Under the pieces are notes generated by a model. That model ran no database searches, had not been told where the DNA came from, and saw nothing but the letters and a program-made list of their open reading frames with translations. A stretch of DNA of 64,000 nt from Brevibacillus agri (GTDB lineage Bacteria; Bacillota; Bacilli; Brevibacillales; Brevibacillaceae): assembly GCF_004117055.1 (NCBI RefSeq), contig NZ_CP026363.1, positions 3,092,001 through 3,156,000 of the forward strand. Reading direction: 5' to 3'. Positions 36,727-44,502 of the stretch are shown here, one piece after another. Position 1 is the first letter of the stretch. Each line of letters begins with the position of its first letter. Made by a program: the position numbers and the translations under genes.

Positions 36727-37776
36727 TCACACTTGGCCCAGTCCGCGCAGCGGAACCAACTGCTTGCGAAACCACCAGATTCGCCCGCTTACGATCGTCA
36801 CCCCTTTGTAATCGCGTACGCTCGCACCGTGCTTCATAAACGGCTCGGACATGAGGCTCACTTTCCAATCCCCGGTCTCGATCCATTTTTCCGGCAAGGA
36901 CAACGGGCTGCTGTCGAGCAGCAGGCTCGCTTCTGCTTTTTCCTGGGCAACGGGAGGGCGCAGCACGGTTGAAGTAAAGGGAAGGCGCAGCGTCTCATGC
37001 GCGACTTTGCCCGCCTCTCCCGTCGTGCCAAAGGCGGTCAGCTCAAATTCGCCACGGACCCAGACCACGCGCCCCTTGTCCTCATAGCGCGCTTCCTGCA
37101 CATCCATCACGATCTGCGGGTGCAGCTCCCACCACTCCTGCTTCCAGCACGCCTGGATCGGGTGTACCCAGTTCACTTCCCACACCTCTTCGAGCACAGA
37201 CACTTGCATATAAGCGCGGTCTGCCTGTTCGGCGTAGGAAACATCGGCAAACACCACCTGGTTGTTCCCGGTGTTCGCCTGTTGCCTCGGCATGGGCTGT
37301 TGTTGCGAAAGCCTAGCGACTGCGGTATCGGGAGCAGGTTCAAGTTCAGGCGCGCCCCTGACCTCGCCCCTGGCTTCGGCAGGCTCTTGTCCAGTTACGT
37401 CGTGCAGCTCATCGGCATCGGCTTGCTCCCATGCTTCTGCGGGAGGACGAGCGGCAGCCGTCCGCTGGCGCTGCGGCTTGGTCCATGGCGATTTGACCCA
37501 TGGGGACTTGCTCCAGGGCGACTTTTTGCCGACAGGCTTCCCTGTCCTTCGCTCTTGTCTGGCCTGGACGCGGACGAGAGGGGCTTTGCTTTTTGCCAGC
37601 TTGCTTCCTCTCGGCCGCAGCGGCGGATGCTTGTCAGCCGTTAGCTCCTGCTTCGCCAGTTGCTGCTTCACGCGCAAAAACGTTTGCTGGGGGCTTTTGG
37701 GGGCGCGCTTTAGTTCTCCGTGGTTTAAAAAAGGCGGCTTTTTCGCGGACGCTCGTTTCAGTTGGGGGACAGCCAT
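36727..37776 (-). CDS. basic, repeat-containing protein, possible spore-coat component
   Basis: 349 residues in two parts. Residues 1-105 are very basic (Lys, Arg, Pro, Ser) with tandem KSPWSKSPWVKSPWTKP repeats and no predicted fold. An acidic Ala/Glu/Gln linker follows, and about 175-349 form a Trp-rich beta domain (EEVWEVNWVHPIQACWKQEWW) ending in a basic tail. I do not recognise the family. ATG 37776 is preceded by AAAGGAGG. The architecture and the neighbouring spore-type gene on the same strand suggest a spore coat or surface protein, but that is inference. Confidence 0.65.
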   Translation of the reverse strand: MAVPQLKRASAKKPPFLNHGELKRAPKSPQQTFLRVKQQLAKQELTADKHPPLRPRGSKLAKSKAPLVRVQARQERRTGKPVGKKSPWSKSPWVKSPWTKPQRQRTAAARPPAEAWEQADADELHDVTGQEPAEARGEVRGAPELEPAPDTAVARLSQQQPMPRQQANTGNNQVVFADVSYAEQADRAYMQVSVLEEVWEVNWVHPIQACWKQEWWELHPQIVMDVQEARYEDKGRVVWVRGEFELTAFGTTGEAGKVAHETLRLPFTSTVLRPPVAQEKAEASLLLDSSPLSLPEKWIETGDWKVSLMSEPFMKHGASVRDYKGVTIVSGRIWWFRKQLVPLRGLGQV

Positions 37777-37824
37777 TTGCAACCTCCTTTCTTTCGTTGG
37801 GTCAACGTTTTCTCTTCGCTATAT

Positions 37825-38481
37825 TCATACGCCCGACCGCCCCCTTTTGGCATAGTCGTCTGTCCTCGTAGGCGGCGCTTGCTGCGAAAGCTTGGCTTCC
37901 TTCCCTACTGGCGGAGCCTGCGCGGCGAACATGCGCAGCTCGCACTGGCACGCCTGCCGATAGCAGTCGGCTACGCGGGCGATCGGGCAATTCGTCTCGC
38001 GAAACAAATAGACGCCCTCTGCCCGTTTTTCCAGCTTGACCATGTAGCCGTCGTCATTTTGAAGCTGCGCCAGCGTTTGCAGCCGTTCCTCAAACGACTG
38101 ATTCGCCATCTTTTCCCGATATTTTTGCGCCGTCCGCTCCATCCGCCGCTCGAACAGCGCATGCACGAGCGAATCGCCAAACAGGTCGCCCATATCGCCA
38201 AGCAGCTCCACAGCCAAGCCTTCGTACTCCGTCGGAAACAAGCGCTCGGCCCGTGGCGTCAGTTGGTACACGAACACGGGCCTGCCAACCTGCCGGCGCA
38301 TGATCTGGGCGTCGAGATAGCGCTCCCGGTGCAGCACATCCAAATGCTTGCGCACCGCGACTTTCGTAATCCGCAAATGCTCCGCCAGCTCCTGGACGCT
38401 GACCGTCCCGTGCTTTTTCATGTACAACAATAGCTTTTGCCGGGTGGTCGGTTCGCGAAAAGCCGCTGCTCCCATCCCCAC
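37825..38481 (-). CDS. SufR-like winged-helix regulator with four cysteines
   Basis: 218 residues. An N-terminal winged helix (QKLLLYMKKHGTVSVQELAEHL, then ITKVAVRKHLDVLHRERYL) is followed by a helical dimer region and a C-terminal cluster NCPIARVADCYRQACQCEL. SufR-type repressors use cysteines at this position to bind an Fe-S cluster and sense iron or oxidants. The gene begins 3 bp after the stop of sodA and is therefore co-transcribed with it. A disordered basic tail ends the protein. Regulation of sodA or of iron-sulphur genes is a reasonable guess; no operator was identified. Confidence 0.75.
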   Translation of the reverse strand: MGMGAAAFREPTTRQKLLLYMKKHGTVSVQELAEHLRITKVAVRKHLDVLHRERYLDAQIMRRQVGRPVFVYQLTPRAERLFPTEYEGLAVELLGDMGDLFGDSLVHALFERRMERTAQKYREKMANQSFEERLQTLAQLQNDDGYMVKLEKRAEGVYLFRETNCPIARVADCYRQACQCELRMFAAQAPPVGKEAKLSQQAPPTRTDDYAKRGRSGV

Positions 38482-38484
38482 GGT

Positions 38485-39099
38485 TTACCTCATGGCCTCG
38501 TTGTAGCGCCGGTTGACCTCTTCCCAATCGATGACGTTCCACCAGGAGGACACGAAATCCGGCCGCTTGTTTTGGTACTGCAAATAGTAGGCGTGCTCCC
38601 AGACGTCCACGACCAAAATCGGCGTTTTCTTTTCCATGAACGGCGTATCCTGATTCGGCGTGCTCGTCACTTCCAGCTTGTCCCCGTCGACGACCAGCCA
38701 GCCCCAGCCGGAGCCGAAGCGGCTGATGGCGGCTTTCGTCAGCTCTTCCTTCATTTGCGCAAAGCTGCCAAAGTGCTTGTCGATACCCTTGGCGATGTCC
38801 CCGCGCGGCTTTCCGCCGCCCGTTGGACTCATGATCGACCAGTACAGGCTGTGACTGTAGTGGCCGCCGCCGTGATTGCGGACCGCTGTGCGAATTTCTT
38901 CCGGCAAATCGTTCAAGTGACAGATAAGCTCCTCCACCGTAGCGTTCTGGAACTGGGGGTAGTTTTCCAGAGCCTTGTTCAGATTGGCGACATAGGTAGC
39001 ATGGTGTTTCCCGTGATGAATTTCCATCGTTTTCGCATCCAGATACGGCTCCAGTTCATCGTAGGCATACGGCAATTGTGGCAATGTAAAAGCTCCCAT
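38485..39099 (-). CDS. sodA: superoxide dismutase, Mn/Fe type
   Basis: Converts superoxide to peroxide and oxygen in the cytoplasm. 204 residues, the standard length. All metal ligands are visible: H in [14 protein letters not shown] in [11 protein letters not shown], and D and H in [18 protein letters not shown]. The pattern GPxG is replaced here by SPTGGGKP, common in Bacillales SODs. ATG 39099 follows AACAGGAGGAATT; the longer frame is not coding. First gene of a two-gene unit with the SufR-like regulator. Confidence 0.95.
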   Translation of the reverse strand: MGAFTLPQLPYAYDELEPYLDAKTMEIHHGKHHATYVANLNKALENYPQFQNATVEELICHLNDLPEEIRTAVRNHGGGHYSHSLYWSIMSPTGGGKPRGDIAKGIDKHFGSFAQMKEELTKAAISRFGSGWGWLVVDGDKLEVTSTPNQDTPFMEKKTPILVVDVWEHAYYLQYQNKRPDFVSSWWNVIDWEEVNRRYNEAMR

Positions 39100-39335
39100 T
39101 GGAAAATTCCTCCTGTTCAGTGGATTACAAGGACAGTGTACAAGAAGAAAAATATTTTGTACATACCCAAAAATGTTTCCTTTGGTAAACTTAATTGCAA
39201 AATCGTTTATTGTGTTGTAGAATAAACTCAATCTTTCCTGAACGAAACAATTTTTCTGCAGGGAAAATTCTGTTCTCTTGCCCCTTTTGACGAGGGGTCG
39301 TTTGCATACTCCTAATCAGGAGGGAATTTCTGTTC

Positions 39336-40070
39336 ATGACCGACTCTATCCAGCCACAAGCGCATTATTCCGTTTTTCAGCCACTCGTCGAGCTGGCTAA
39401 CGGAAAATGCTTCGGATACGAAGCTCTGCTACGCTGCTCATCCGGCGCTTCGCCTGAGCGGCTTTTCCAGACGGCCCGCCAAAGCGGCCGCCTGTACGAG
39501 TTGGACACGACGGCCATGCGCGGAGCTGTATTTGCCTACTTTGCCGAAGTGTCTCAAGCGCAGCACGCGCCTTATTTGTTTCTCAATGTGTTTCCTTCGA
39601 CCTTGCTGCATCCGGGTTTTTGCGCCTTGCTTGAGGAGATGCTGGCCGCGCATCCCGCCTGCTGCCAGCGCATCGTGCTGGAGATCAACGAGGCGACAGA
39701 GGAAGACAAGATGTGGGACATTCGGCTTCTCGGGCAAAAAATTCGCGACTTGCGCGCATACGGCTATTTGATCGCGCTTGATGATGTAGGCTCCGGTGCT
39801 GCATCTTTGCGAAAAATCGTGGAGTACGAGCCAGACATCGTGAAGCTGGACCGCTACTTTGGCAACCAGTTGGCTCTCAGCCCCAACAAGCAAAAGCTCG
39901 TCTCCCTGTTCGTCGACTTTTGCCGGGGCCAATCCCATCTCGTGCTGGAAGGCTTGGAGGAACCCGACGATCTGGCGACGGCAAAAACATTGGGCGTCCC
40001 CCTCGGCCAAGGATTTTTGCTCGGGCGGCCAAGGGCGCTTTGTGAAGCGGTTTATTTGGGGGGAGTGTGA
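39336..40070 (+). CDS. EAL-domain protein, probable c-di-GMP phosphodiesterase
   Basis: 244 residues consisting of the EAL domain alone, without GGDEF, PAS or membrane segments. The catalytic set seems complete: EALLR near residue 28, N in LFLNVFPS, E in LEINEATEED, the metal-binding pair in IALDDVGSGAAS (DDVGSG where most active enzymes have DDFGTG), K in VKLDRYF, E in LVLEGLEEPDD and GQGFLLGRP at the end. Activity is likely but the changed loop is worth noting. AGGAGGG lies 11 bases before ATG 39336. Confidence 0.88.
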   Translation: MTDSIQPQAHYSVFQPLVELANGKCFGYEALLRCSSGASPERLFQTARQSGRLYELDTTAMRGAVFAYFAEVSQAQHAPYLFLNVFPSTLLHPGFCALLEEMLAAHPACCQRIVLEINEATEEDKMWDIRLLGQKIRDLRAYGYLIALDDVGSGAASLRKIVEYEPDIVKLDRYFGNQLALSPNKQKLVSLFVDFCRGQSHLVLEGLEEPDDLATAKTLGVPLGQGFLLGRPRALCEAVYLGGV

Positions 40071-40088
40071 GGGTTTGGACGTGGAAGA

Positions 40089-40118
40089 AGCCCGTTACCG
40101 GGGAGGTACGGGCTTTTA
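40089..40118. terminator. terminator shared by the EAL gene and the ars operon
   Basis: AAGCCCGTTACC and GGTACGGGCTTTT arms with a short loop, between convergent genes. Confidence 0.75.
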
Positions 40119-40142
40119 GTCTTCTTTCTGCGAGGCAAAATT

Positions 40143-40547
40143 TTATTCTCCCGTTTCGGCGAATCTCTTGATCCGGGAACCGATTTCATCGCGAATCCGC
40201 TGAAATTCCGCCCATTCTTTTCCGGCAGGATCGTCAAATCCCCAATGAACCCGTTTTACATGCGGCGGTGTGATCGGGCAAGCGGAATCCGCGTGATGGC
40301 AAAGCGTCACGACAAGGTCCGCTTTGTTTAAAATGGCCGGATCTATCACATCCGAGGTGTGATCGGACATGTCGATTCCGACTTCTTGCATCGCTCGCAC
40401 AGCATTTGGATTGATACCGTGCGCTTCGATCCCGGCTGAAAACACATTCCAGGCGTGGCCCAAGTATTTCTTTCCCCATGCTTCGGCCATTTGGCTTCGG
40501 CAAGAGTTCCCTGTGCACAAGAAGTAAATCGTTTTTTTGTTTTCCAT
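40143..40547 (-). CDS. arsC: thioredoxin-coupled arsenate reductase
   Basis: Reduces arsenate to arsenite for export. 134 residues, low-molecular-weight phosphatase fold. The P-loop CTGNSCRSQ holds the nucleophile Cys, and the redox pair is in [10 protein letters not shown], as in the Staphylococcus/Bacillus thioredoxin-linked class. Last gene of the arsR-arsI-acr3-arsC unit, 22 bp after the exporter gene. Confidence 0.95.
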   Translation of the reverse strand: MENKKTIYFLCTGNSCRSQMAEAWGKKYLGHAWNVFSAGIEAHGINPNAVRAMQEVGIDMSDHTSDVIDPAILNKADLVVTLCHHADSACPITPPHVKRVHWGFDDPAGKEWAEFQRIRDEIGSRIKRFAETGE

Positions 40548-40569
40548 CCTGTCCTCCCCTTTTCAACTT

Positions 40570-41604
40570 TTATGTGTTAGCAAAATATTTTCGGCGCAAC
40601 CATAATGAGACGTTAACCAAGGCGATCATCACAGGCACTTCCACAAGCGGGCCGATAACTGCTGCAAACGCTGCGCCTGAATGAATCCCAAACACACCGA
40701 TGGCTACGGCGATTGCCAACTCAAAGTTATTGCTGCCTGCTGTAAACGCTAAGGTCGCCGTAACCGGATAAGCGGCACCGATCTTCCTCCCCATGTAAAA
40801 AGCAAGAAAGAACATCACGAAAAAGTAAATCAGCAAAGGAATCGCAATGCGAACGACGTCTACAGGTACGCTGACGATGCTTTCCCCTTTCATCGAAAAC
40901 ATGACGATGACGGTAAAAAGCAAGGCAACCAACGTGAGCGGACTTAGTTTGGGCAGAAATACTTTTTCATACCATTCCCTGCCCTTTGCTTTGACCAGAC
41001 CAAAACGCGTCAGCATCCCGGCAAGAAACGGAATCCCCAAGTACAGGAGCACCGATTTTGCCACGTCCGCCATGGTAAACGTCACCATCGCTCCCTGGAT
41101 GCCCAGCCATTCCGGAATGAGCGTGAGAAACACATACGCGTATATGGAGAAGAAGAGCACCTGGAACACCGAATTGAATGCCACCAGCGCAGCCGCGTAT
41201 TCTGTATCCCCTTTGGCGAGGTCATTCCACACAATGACCATCGCAATACAACGGGCCAAGCCAATCACAATCAGCCCTGCCATGTATTCTGGCTGATCGG
41301 CCAAGAAAATGACGGCCAGCAAAAACATCAGGATCGGACCAATCACCCAGTTTTGAAGCAGCGACAGGAAAAGAACTTTTTTGTCCTTCCCAATACGAGC
41401 CATTTCCTCGTATCGAACTTTTGCCAACGGGGGATACATCATCAAAATCAGGCCGATGGCAAGCGGGATCGAGGTGGTGCCCATCTGGAAACGGTGCAAA
41501 CTATTCGTAAAACCCGGTATGAACGTCCCTGCCAAAATGCCGACTGCCATCGCAAGAAAAATCCAGAGGGTCAAGAAACGGTCTAACAACGATAATGGCT
41601 TCAT
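40570..41604 (-). CDS. acr3: ACR3-family arsenite exporter
   Basis: Membrane carrier expelling arsenite by proton antiport. 344 residues, ten membrane segments. The conserved [19 protein letters not shown] in segment 4 contains the essential Cys, and [20 protein letters not shown] in segment 9 is diagnostic of Acr3 and not ArsB. ATG 41604 follows GGAGTATTTC. Lies between arsI and arsC. Confidence 0.95.
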   Translation of the reverse strand: MKPLSLLDRFLTLWIFLAMAVGILAGTFIPGFTNSLHRFQMGTTSIPLAIGLILMMYPPLAKVRYEEMARIGKDKKVLFLSLLQNWVIGPILMFLLAVIFLADQPEYMAGLIVIGLARCIAMVIVWNDLAKGDTEYAAALVAFNSVFQVLFFSIYAYVFLTLIPEWLGIQGAMVTFTMADVAKSVLLYLGIPFLAGMLTRFGLVKAKGREWYEKVFLPKLSPLTLVALLFTVIVMFSMKGESIVSVPVDVVRIAIPLLIYFFVMFFLAFYMGRKIGAAYPVTATLAFTAGSNNFELAIAVAIGVFGIHSGAAFAAVIGPLVEVPVMIALVNVSLWLRRKYFANT

Positions 41605-41622
41605 GAAATACTCCTTTTTGGC

Positions 41623-42063
41623 TTAGCAACACGAAACTGTATCCCGCGCTGTATTTTCCTCTACACAGCAAGCTACTTGTTTCGTATAGCGGAGGTCGCT
41701 GTCAGCCTTTGTGTAAAAAAACTCCCATTCGTTTCCGTCCGGATCGGTGATCCAAAATTTGTCCTGGACAGCATAGCAGCAGGTCGTATCCAGTTCGTCA
41801 CGCACCAGGATGCCTTCCTTTTCCAATCGTTCCTTGTGAAGAGCGATCTCTTCTGCGCGTTCCACCTGGAAGCCGAAGTGATTCACCTGGTTACCGCGAA
41901 TCGCGTCCCGAACATTCAAGGTAAAGTTTAGCCCTGGGCTTTCCAGCAAAAACTTCGCATAATCGCCCTTGACCTTTACAGGCTTCACCCCAAACATTTT
42001 CTGGTAAAATTCAACTGATTTCGCCAAATGCGAAACATTGATTCCAACGTGCGCATACTTCAT
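41623..42063 (-). CDS. arsI: ArsI/CadI-like VOC-family lyase
   Basis: Vicinal-oxygen-chelate dioxygenase fold, 146 residues. ArsI cleaves the carbon-arsenic bond of trivalent organoarsenicals. The N-terminal metal ligand is in YAHVGINVSHL, the arsenic-binding vicinal cysteines are in DTTCCYAVQDKFW, and the last ligand in NEWEFFY; the tail ends in extra cysteines (ACC, SCC). Start ATG 42063 is preceded by GGGGAGGA. Its place in the operon extends the resistance range from inorganic to methylated arsenic. Confidence 0.88.
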   Translation of the reverse strand: MKYAHVGINVSHLAKSVEFYQKMFGVKPVKVKGDYAKFLLESPGLNFTLNVRDAIRGNQVNHFGFQVERAEEIALHKERLEKEGILVRDELDTTCCYAVQDKFWITDPDGNEWEFFYTKADSDLRYTKQVACCVEENTARDTVSCC

Positions 42064-42095
42064 TTCTGATTCCTCCCCTGATTCAAAAGTCATTC

Positions 42096-42111
42096 ATCAA
42101 AAAAAATTGAT
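42096..42111 (-). promoter_or_regulatory. ArsR-type operator, copy 1
   Basis: Sixteen-base palindrome ATCAAAAAAAATTGAT in the arsR-arsI gap; its reverse complement recurs exactly at 42461-42476. Probable internal repressor site. Confidence 0.65.
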
Positions 42112-42128
42112 GTAAGGATCAAAAAAAA

Positions 42129-42443
42129 TTAGCAGCAGCTTCCTTTTCCGGCTTTCCTGAAGATGCAACAAAGCTCTTCCGATAGCAGGTGATTCACTTC
42201 CTCATCATTCAAATCGTAGTAACTCCATGTTCCTTTTGTCTCTTTTGTAATCAGATTGGCGTCCAGCAAAACTTTGAGATGGTACGAGAGCTTGGATTGC
42301 GGCATGTCAAAAACTTCCGTAAGGTCGCAGACGCACGTTTTCCCTCGCTGGCACAGCTCATACATAATTTCTAATCGTCTCTGATCGGCGAGCGCTTTGA
42401 ATTTCTTCTCATACTGCTCCAACTTTTGTTTCAGATTGTTCAT
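42129..42443 (-). CDS. arsR: ArsR-family arsenic-responsive repressor
   Basis: 104-residue winged-helix repressor released from DNA by arsenite. The metal-sensing motif in helix 3 is KTCVCDLTEVF, the recognition helix is MPQSKLSYHLKVL, and the C-terminus has two further Cys pairs (ELCCIFRKAGKGSCC). I chose ATG 42443, eight bases after GAGGT; ATG 42458 is the alternative. First gene of the ars unit, directly preceded by operator copy 2. Confidence 0.93.
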   Translation of the reverse strand: MNNLKQKLEQYEKKFKALADQRRLEIMYELCQRGKTCVCDLTEVFDMPQSKLSYHLKVLLDANLITKETKGTWSYYDLNDEEVNHLLSEELCCIFRKAGKGSCC

Positions 42444-42460
42444 GGAAGATGACCTCATTC

Positions 42461-42476
42461 ATCAATTTTTTTTGAT
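42461..42476 (-). promoter_or_regulatory. ArsR-type operator, copy 2
   Basis: The same 16-bp palindrome in front of arsR, adjacent to AT-rich promoter sequence (TATAATCTATATA on the minus strand). Confidence 0.7.
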
Positions 42477-42509
42477 ATATAGATTATAGGCATGATGTGC
42501 AAGGAAATG

Positions 42510-42773
42510 CAATCGTTGATTCCTTTGGCGGTTTTGCGCGAGAGCAAAGGGAGAGACAGGCTGAATCCCAGACCGAAAATGCCGTTCCCCTCTCCTGAGC
42601 TGTACGCGAGCTGCAGTTTTTGGAAAACACCCTCGACCGGGCGTGAGGTGGATGGGAAGGGAAAAGGAAAACGTTCCGGTAAACTCATGCTGCGCAAAGG
42701 TTTCGCCCATTCCCTGGATGGCGCCTCCCCCTTTTGGCAGCGAGATGTGGCTGGTCGTTATTTTACTGGACAT
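42510..42773 (-). pseudogene. N-terminal remnant of a Tc-toxin B component (SpvB/TcaC-like)
   Basis: ATG 42773 begins MSSKITTSHISLPKGGGAIQ, then GMGETFAQHEFTGTFSFSLPIHLTPGRG, the signature start of SpvB-type toxin subunits. After a frameshift near 42630 a second frame gives QKLQLAYSSGEGNGIFGLGF and SLSLPLLSRKTAKGIN, again canonical. Homology stops there; the other 1,400 or so residues of such a protein are absent, and arsR follows. A dead piece of an insecticidal-toxin locus. Confidence 0.75.
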
Positions 42774-43168
42774 GGCTTGTTTCGCGGCTGCAACTCAACG
42801 GATCTCATTTCTGTACCGCGCTCCCTTCCTGTTCAGAGTGGATTTTTCGTCGAAACGAGACAAAACCAACAGCGAATCGTGAGGAAAGTTTGTACGCAAA
42901 GTGTATTTCAGTCAAATTTGCCACAAATTTCAACATTCTTTTTTTCTGTAGCGGCAACTTTTGTCATGGTTAGCGGCTAGACGGCGTCGTCGCCATCTCG
43001 TGCCGTTTTGCCCGTCTCCGGAAAAAACGTTTGACTGAAGGCCCGGACGCCAGAAGCAGCGGTCGTTTTTCGTTTGGGCACGCCAAAAAAAGCCCGATTC
43101 TGAAGCGATCGGACCCTCTTTTCCTGCACGGGCGTCTTTTGCCAGGCGAGCAAGCGGACTTCCCCTGC
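42774..43168. other. 395-bp spacer
   Basis: Nothing recognisable apart from AT-rich stretches (42880-42970) that may hold promoters. Confidence 0.4.
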
Positions 43169-43537
43169 TTACGCTTGCTGCCGCAGCTCATCGGGCACGC
43201 GAATCTTTTCGCCCGTCCTTGCGCAAATGGCGACAAACGTAACCTCTGCTTGCAAGACAAGCTCATCGCGCTGGTTGCGGATGAGCTGCCTGAGCACAAA
43301 GCTCGTGTTGCCCACCCGCTCTATGGACGAATGAATCAGCAGGACGTCGCCGAGAAAGGCTTCCTTTTTGTATTCGGCTTGCAGCCTGGCCACGAACGAG
43401 CGGAAGCCAAGGCGGGAAAAATAGTGATACCACGGCTGGCGAGCCTGCTCCAAAAACGCCATGTATTGGACGTTGTTCACATGGCCATCGTGAATCTCCT
43501 CTGGTTGTACGCGAATTTCAAACGGTGAAAACGGCAT
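43169..43537 (-). CDS. hotdog-fold acyl-CoA thioesterase (4HBT type)
   Basis: 122 residues of a single hotdog domain. Family features are the active-site region HDGHVNNVQYMAFLEQARQPW near residue 17 (with the expected D, N and aromatic residues) and the paired strands EYKKEAFLGDVLLIHSSIERVG. It hydrolyses acyl-CoA thioesters; the actual substrate is not deducible. ATG 43537 follows GGGGAGAG. Monocistronic. Confidence 0.88.
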   Translation of the reverse strand: MPFSPFEIRVQPEEIHDGHVNNVQYMAFLEQARQPWYHYFSRLGFRSFVARLQAEYKKEAFLGDVLLIHSSIERVGNTSFVLRQLIRNQRDELVLQAEVTFVAICARTGEKIRVPDELRQQA

Positions 43538-43661
43538 GGACTCTCCCCTTTTGTCTGTGCTGGCAGGTTTGTTTTCGTCATAGTTCGATAGTTCGCGCCC
43601 CCTGCTGAAAATTCCTGCCAGCCTGGGCGAGCCGCATGCTGTGCCACTTAAGTCGCACGCC

Positions 43662-44489
43662 TCACTCTTTGACTGCGCCGGACGTCAAGCCGGAAATAAT
43701 CCGTCTCTGGAAAATCAGCACCATAATTACGAGCGGCACGGTCACGATGATGGACGCAGCCGAGATTTCCCCCCACGGAATCGTGAACATCCCTTGAAAC
43801 ATGACGATGCCCACCGGAACTGTCTTCATCGCTTCCTGCGTATTCAGCGTGAGCGCAAACAAAAATTCGTTCCAGGCGGCGATAAAGACGAGAATCGCCG
43901 TCGTAAACACGCCTGGCATCGCCAGCGGAAAAAACACGCGCGTCATCGTCTGCCAAATGCTCGCCCCGTCCACTTTGGCGGCTTCTCCGAGATCGCTCGG
44001 AATTTTGCGGAAGAAGATCGTCAAATTCCAGATGGCGAGCGGCAGCGCGAAGGTCGTATAGGGGATAATCAGGCCAAGGTAGCTGTTTGTCAGACCCACG
44101 GACTGCATGAACATGAAAATCGGCGAGATCGTGGCGATTTGCGGGAACATGGAGACGGCCAAAACGACGCCGAGAATGATCGTCTTCCCGCGAAAAGACA
44201 GCCAGGCGATCGCATACGCGGCAAAGGACGCAATCGTGATCGAATACAGCGTCGTCAGCGTCGCTACTACCGTCGAGTTCCACAAATATGTGGCAAATGG
44301 CCGTTCGGTGAATACGCGGATGAAGTTGTCGAGCGTCGGATTCTCGATGATGAACTGAAAGGCGCGCTCACCGAACAACTCCCCTGGGGGTTTTAGGGCG
44401 GCGAGCAAAATCCATAAAAACGGGAACATGACGACGAAGACAAAAAGCAGCAATCCGACGTAGAACAAGGGCCCTGCACTTTTTTGCAT
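43662..44489 (-). CDS. sugar ABC transporter permease (MalG type)
   Basis: Inner-membrane permease, 275 residues, six segments. The EAA loop that docks the ATPase is EAAKVDGASIWQTMTRVFFPLAMPG. ATG 44489 has AAGGAGG upstream; the longer frame is excluded by this. It is the last gene of the sugar operon, 13 bp after the MalF-type gene. No ATPase is encoded here, so a shared ATPase such as an MsmX type is presumed. Confidence 0.92.
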   Translation of the reverse strand: MQKSAGPLFYVGLLLFVFVVMFPFLWILLAALKPPGELFGERAFQFIIENPTLDNFIRVFTERPFATYLWNSTVVATLTTLYSITIASFAAYAIAWLSFRGKTIILGVVLAVSMFPQIATISPIFMFMQSVGLTNSYLGLIIPYTTFALPLAIWNLTIFFRKIPSDLGEAAKVDGASIWQTMTRVFFPLAMPGVFTTAILVFIAAWNEFLFALTLNTQEAMKTVPVGIVMFQGMFTIPWGEISAASIIVTVPLVIMVLIFQRRIISGLTSGAVKE

Positions 44490-44502
44490 GCACGTTTCCT
44501 CC

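Noticed and set aside
39180..39230. PerR box upstream of sodA
   Set aside because: TTATT-N9-AATAA is present but does not match the TTATAAT-N-ATTATAA consensus well enough.
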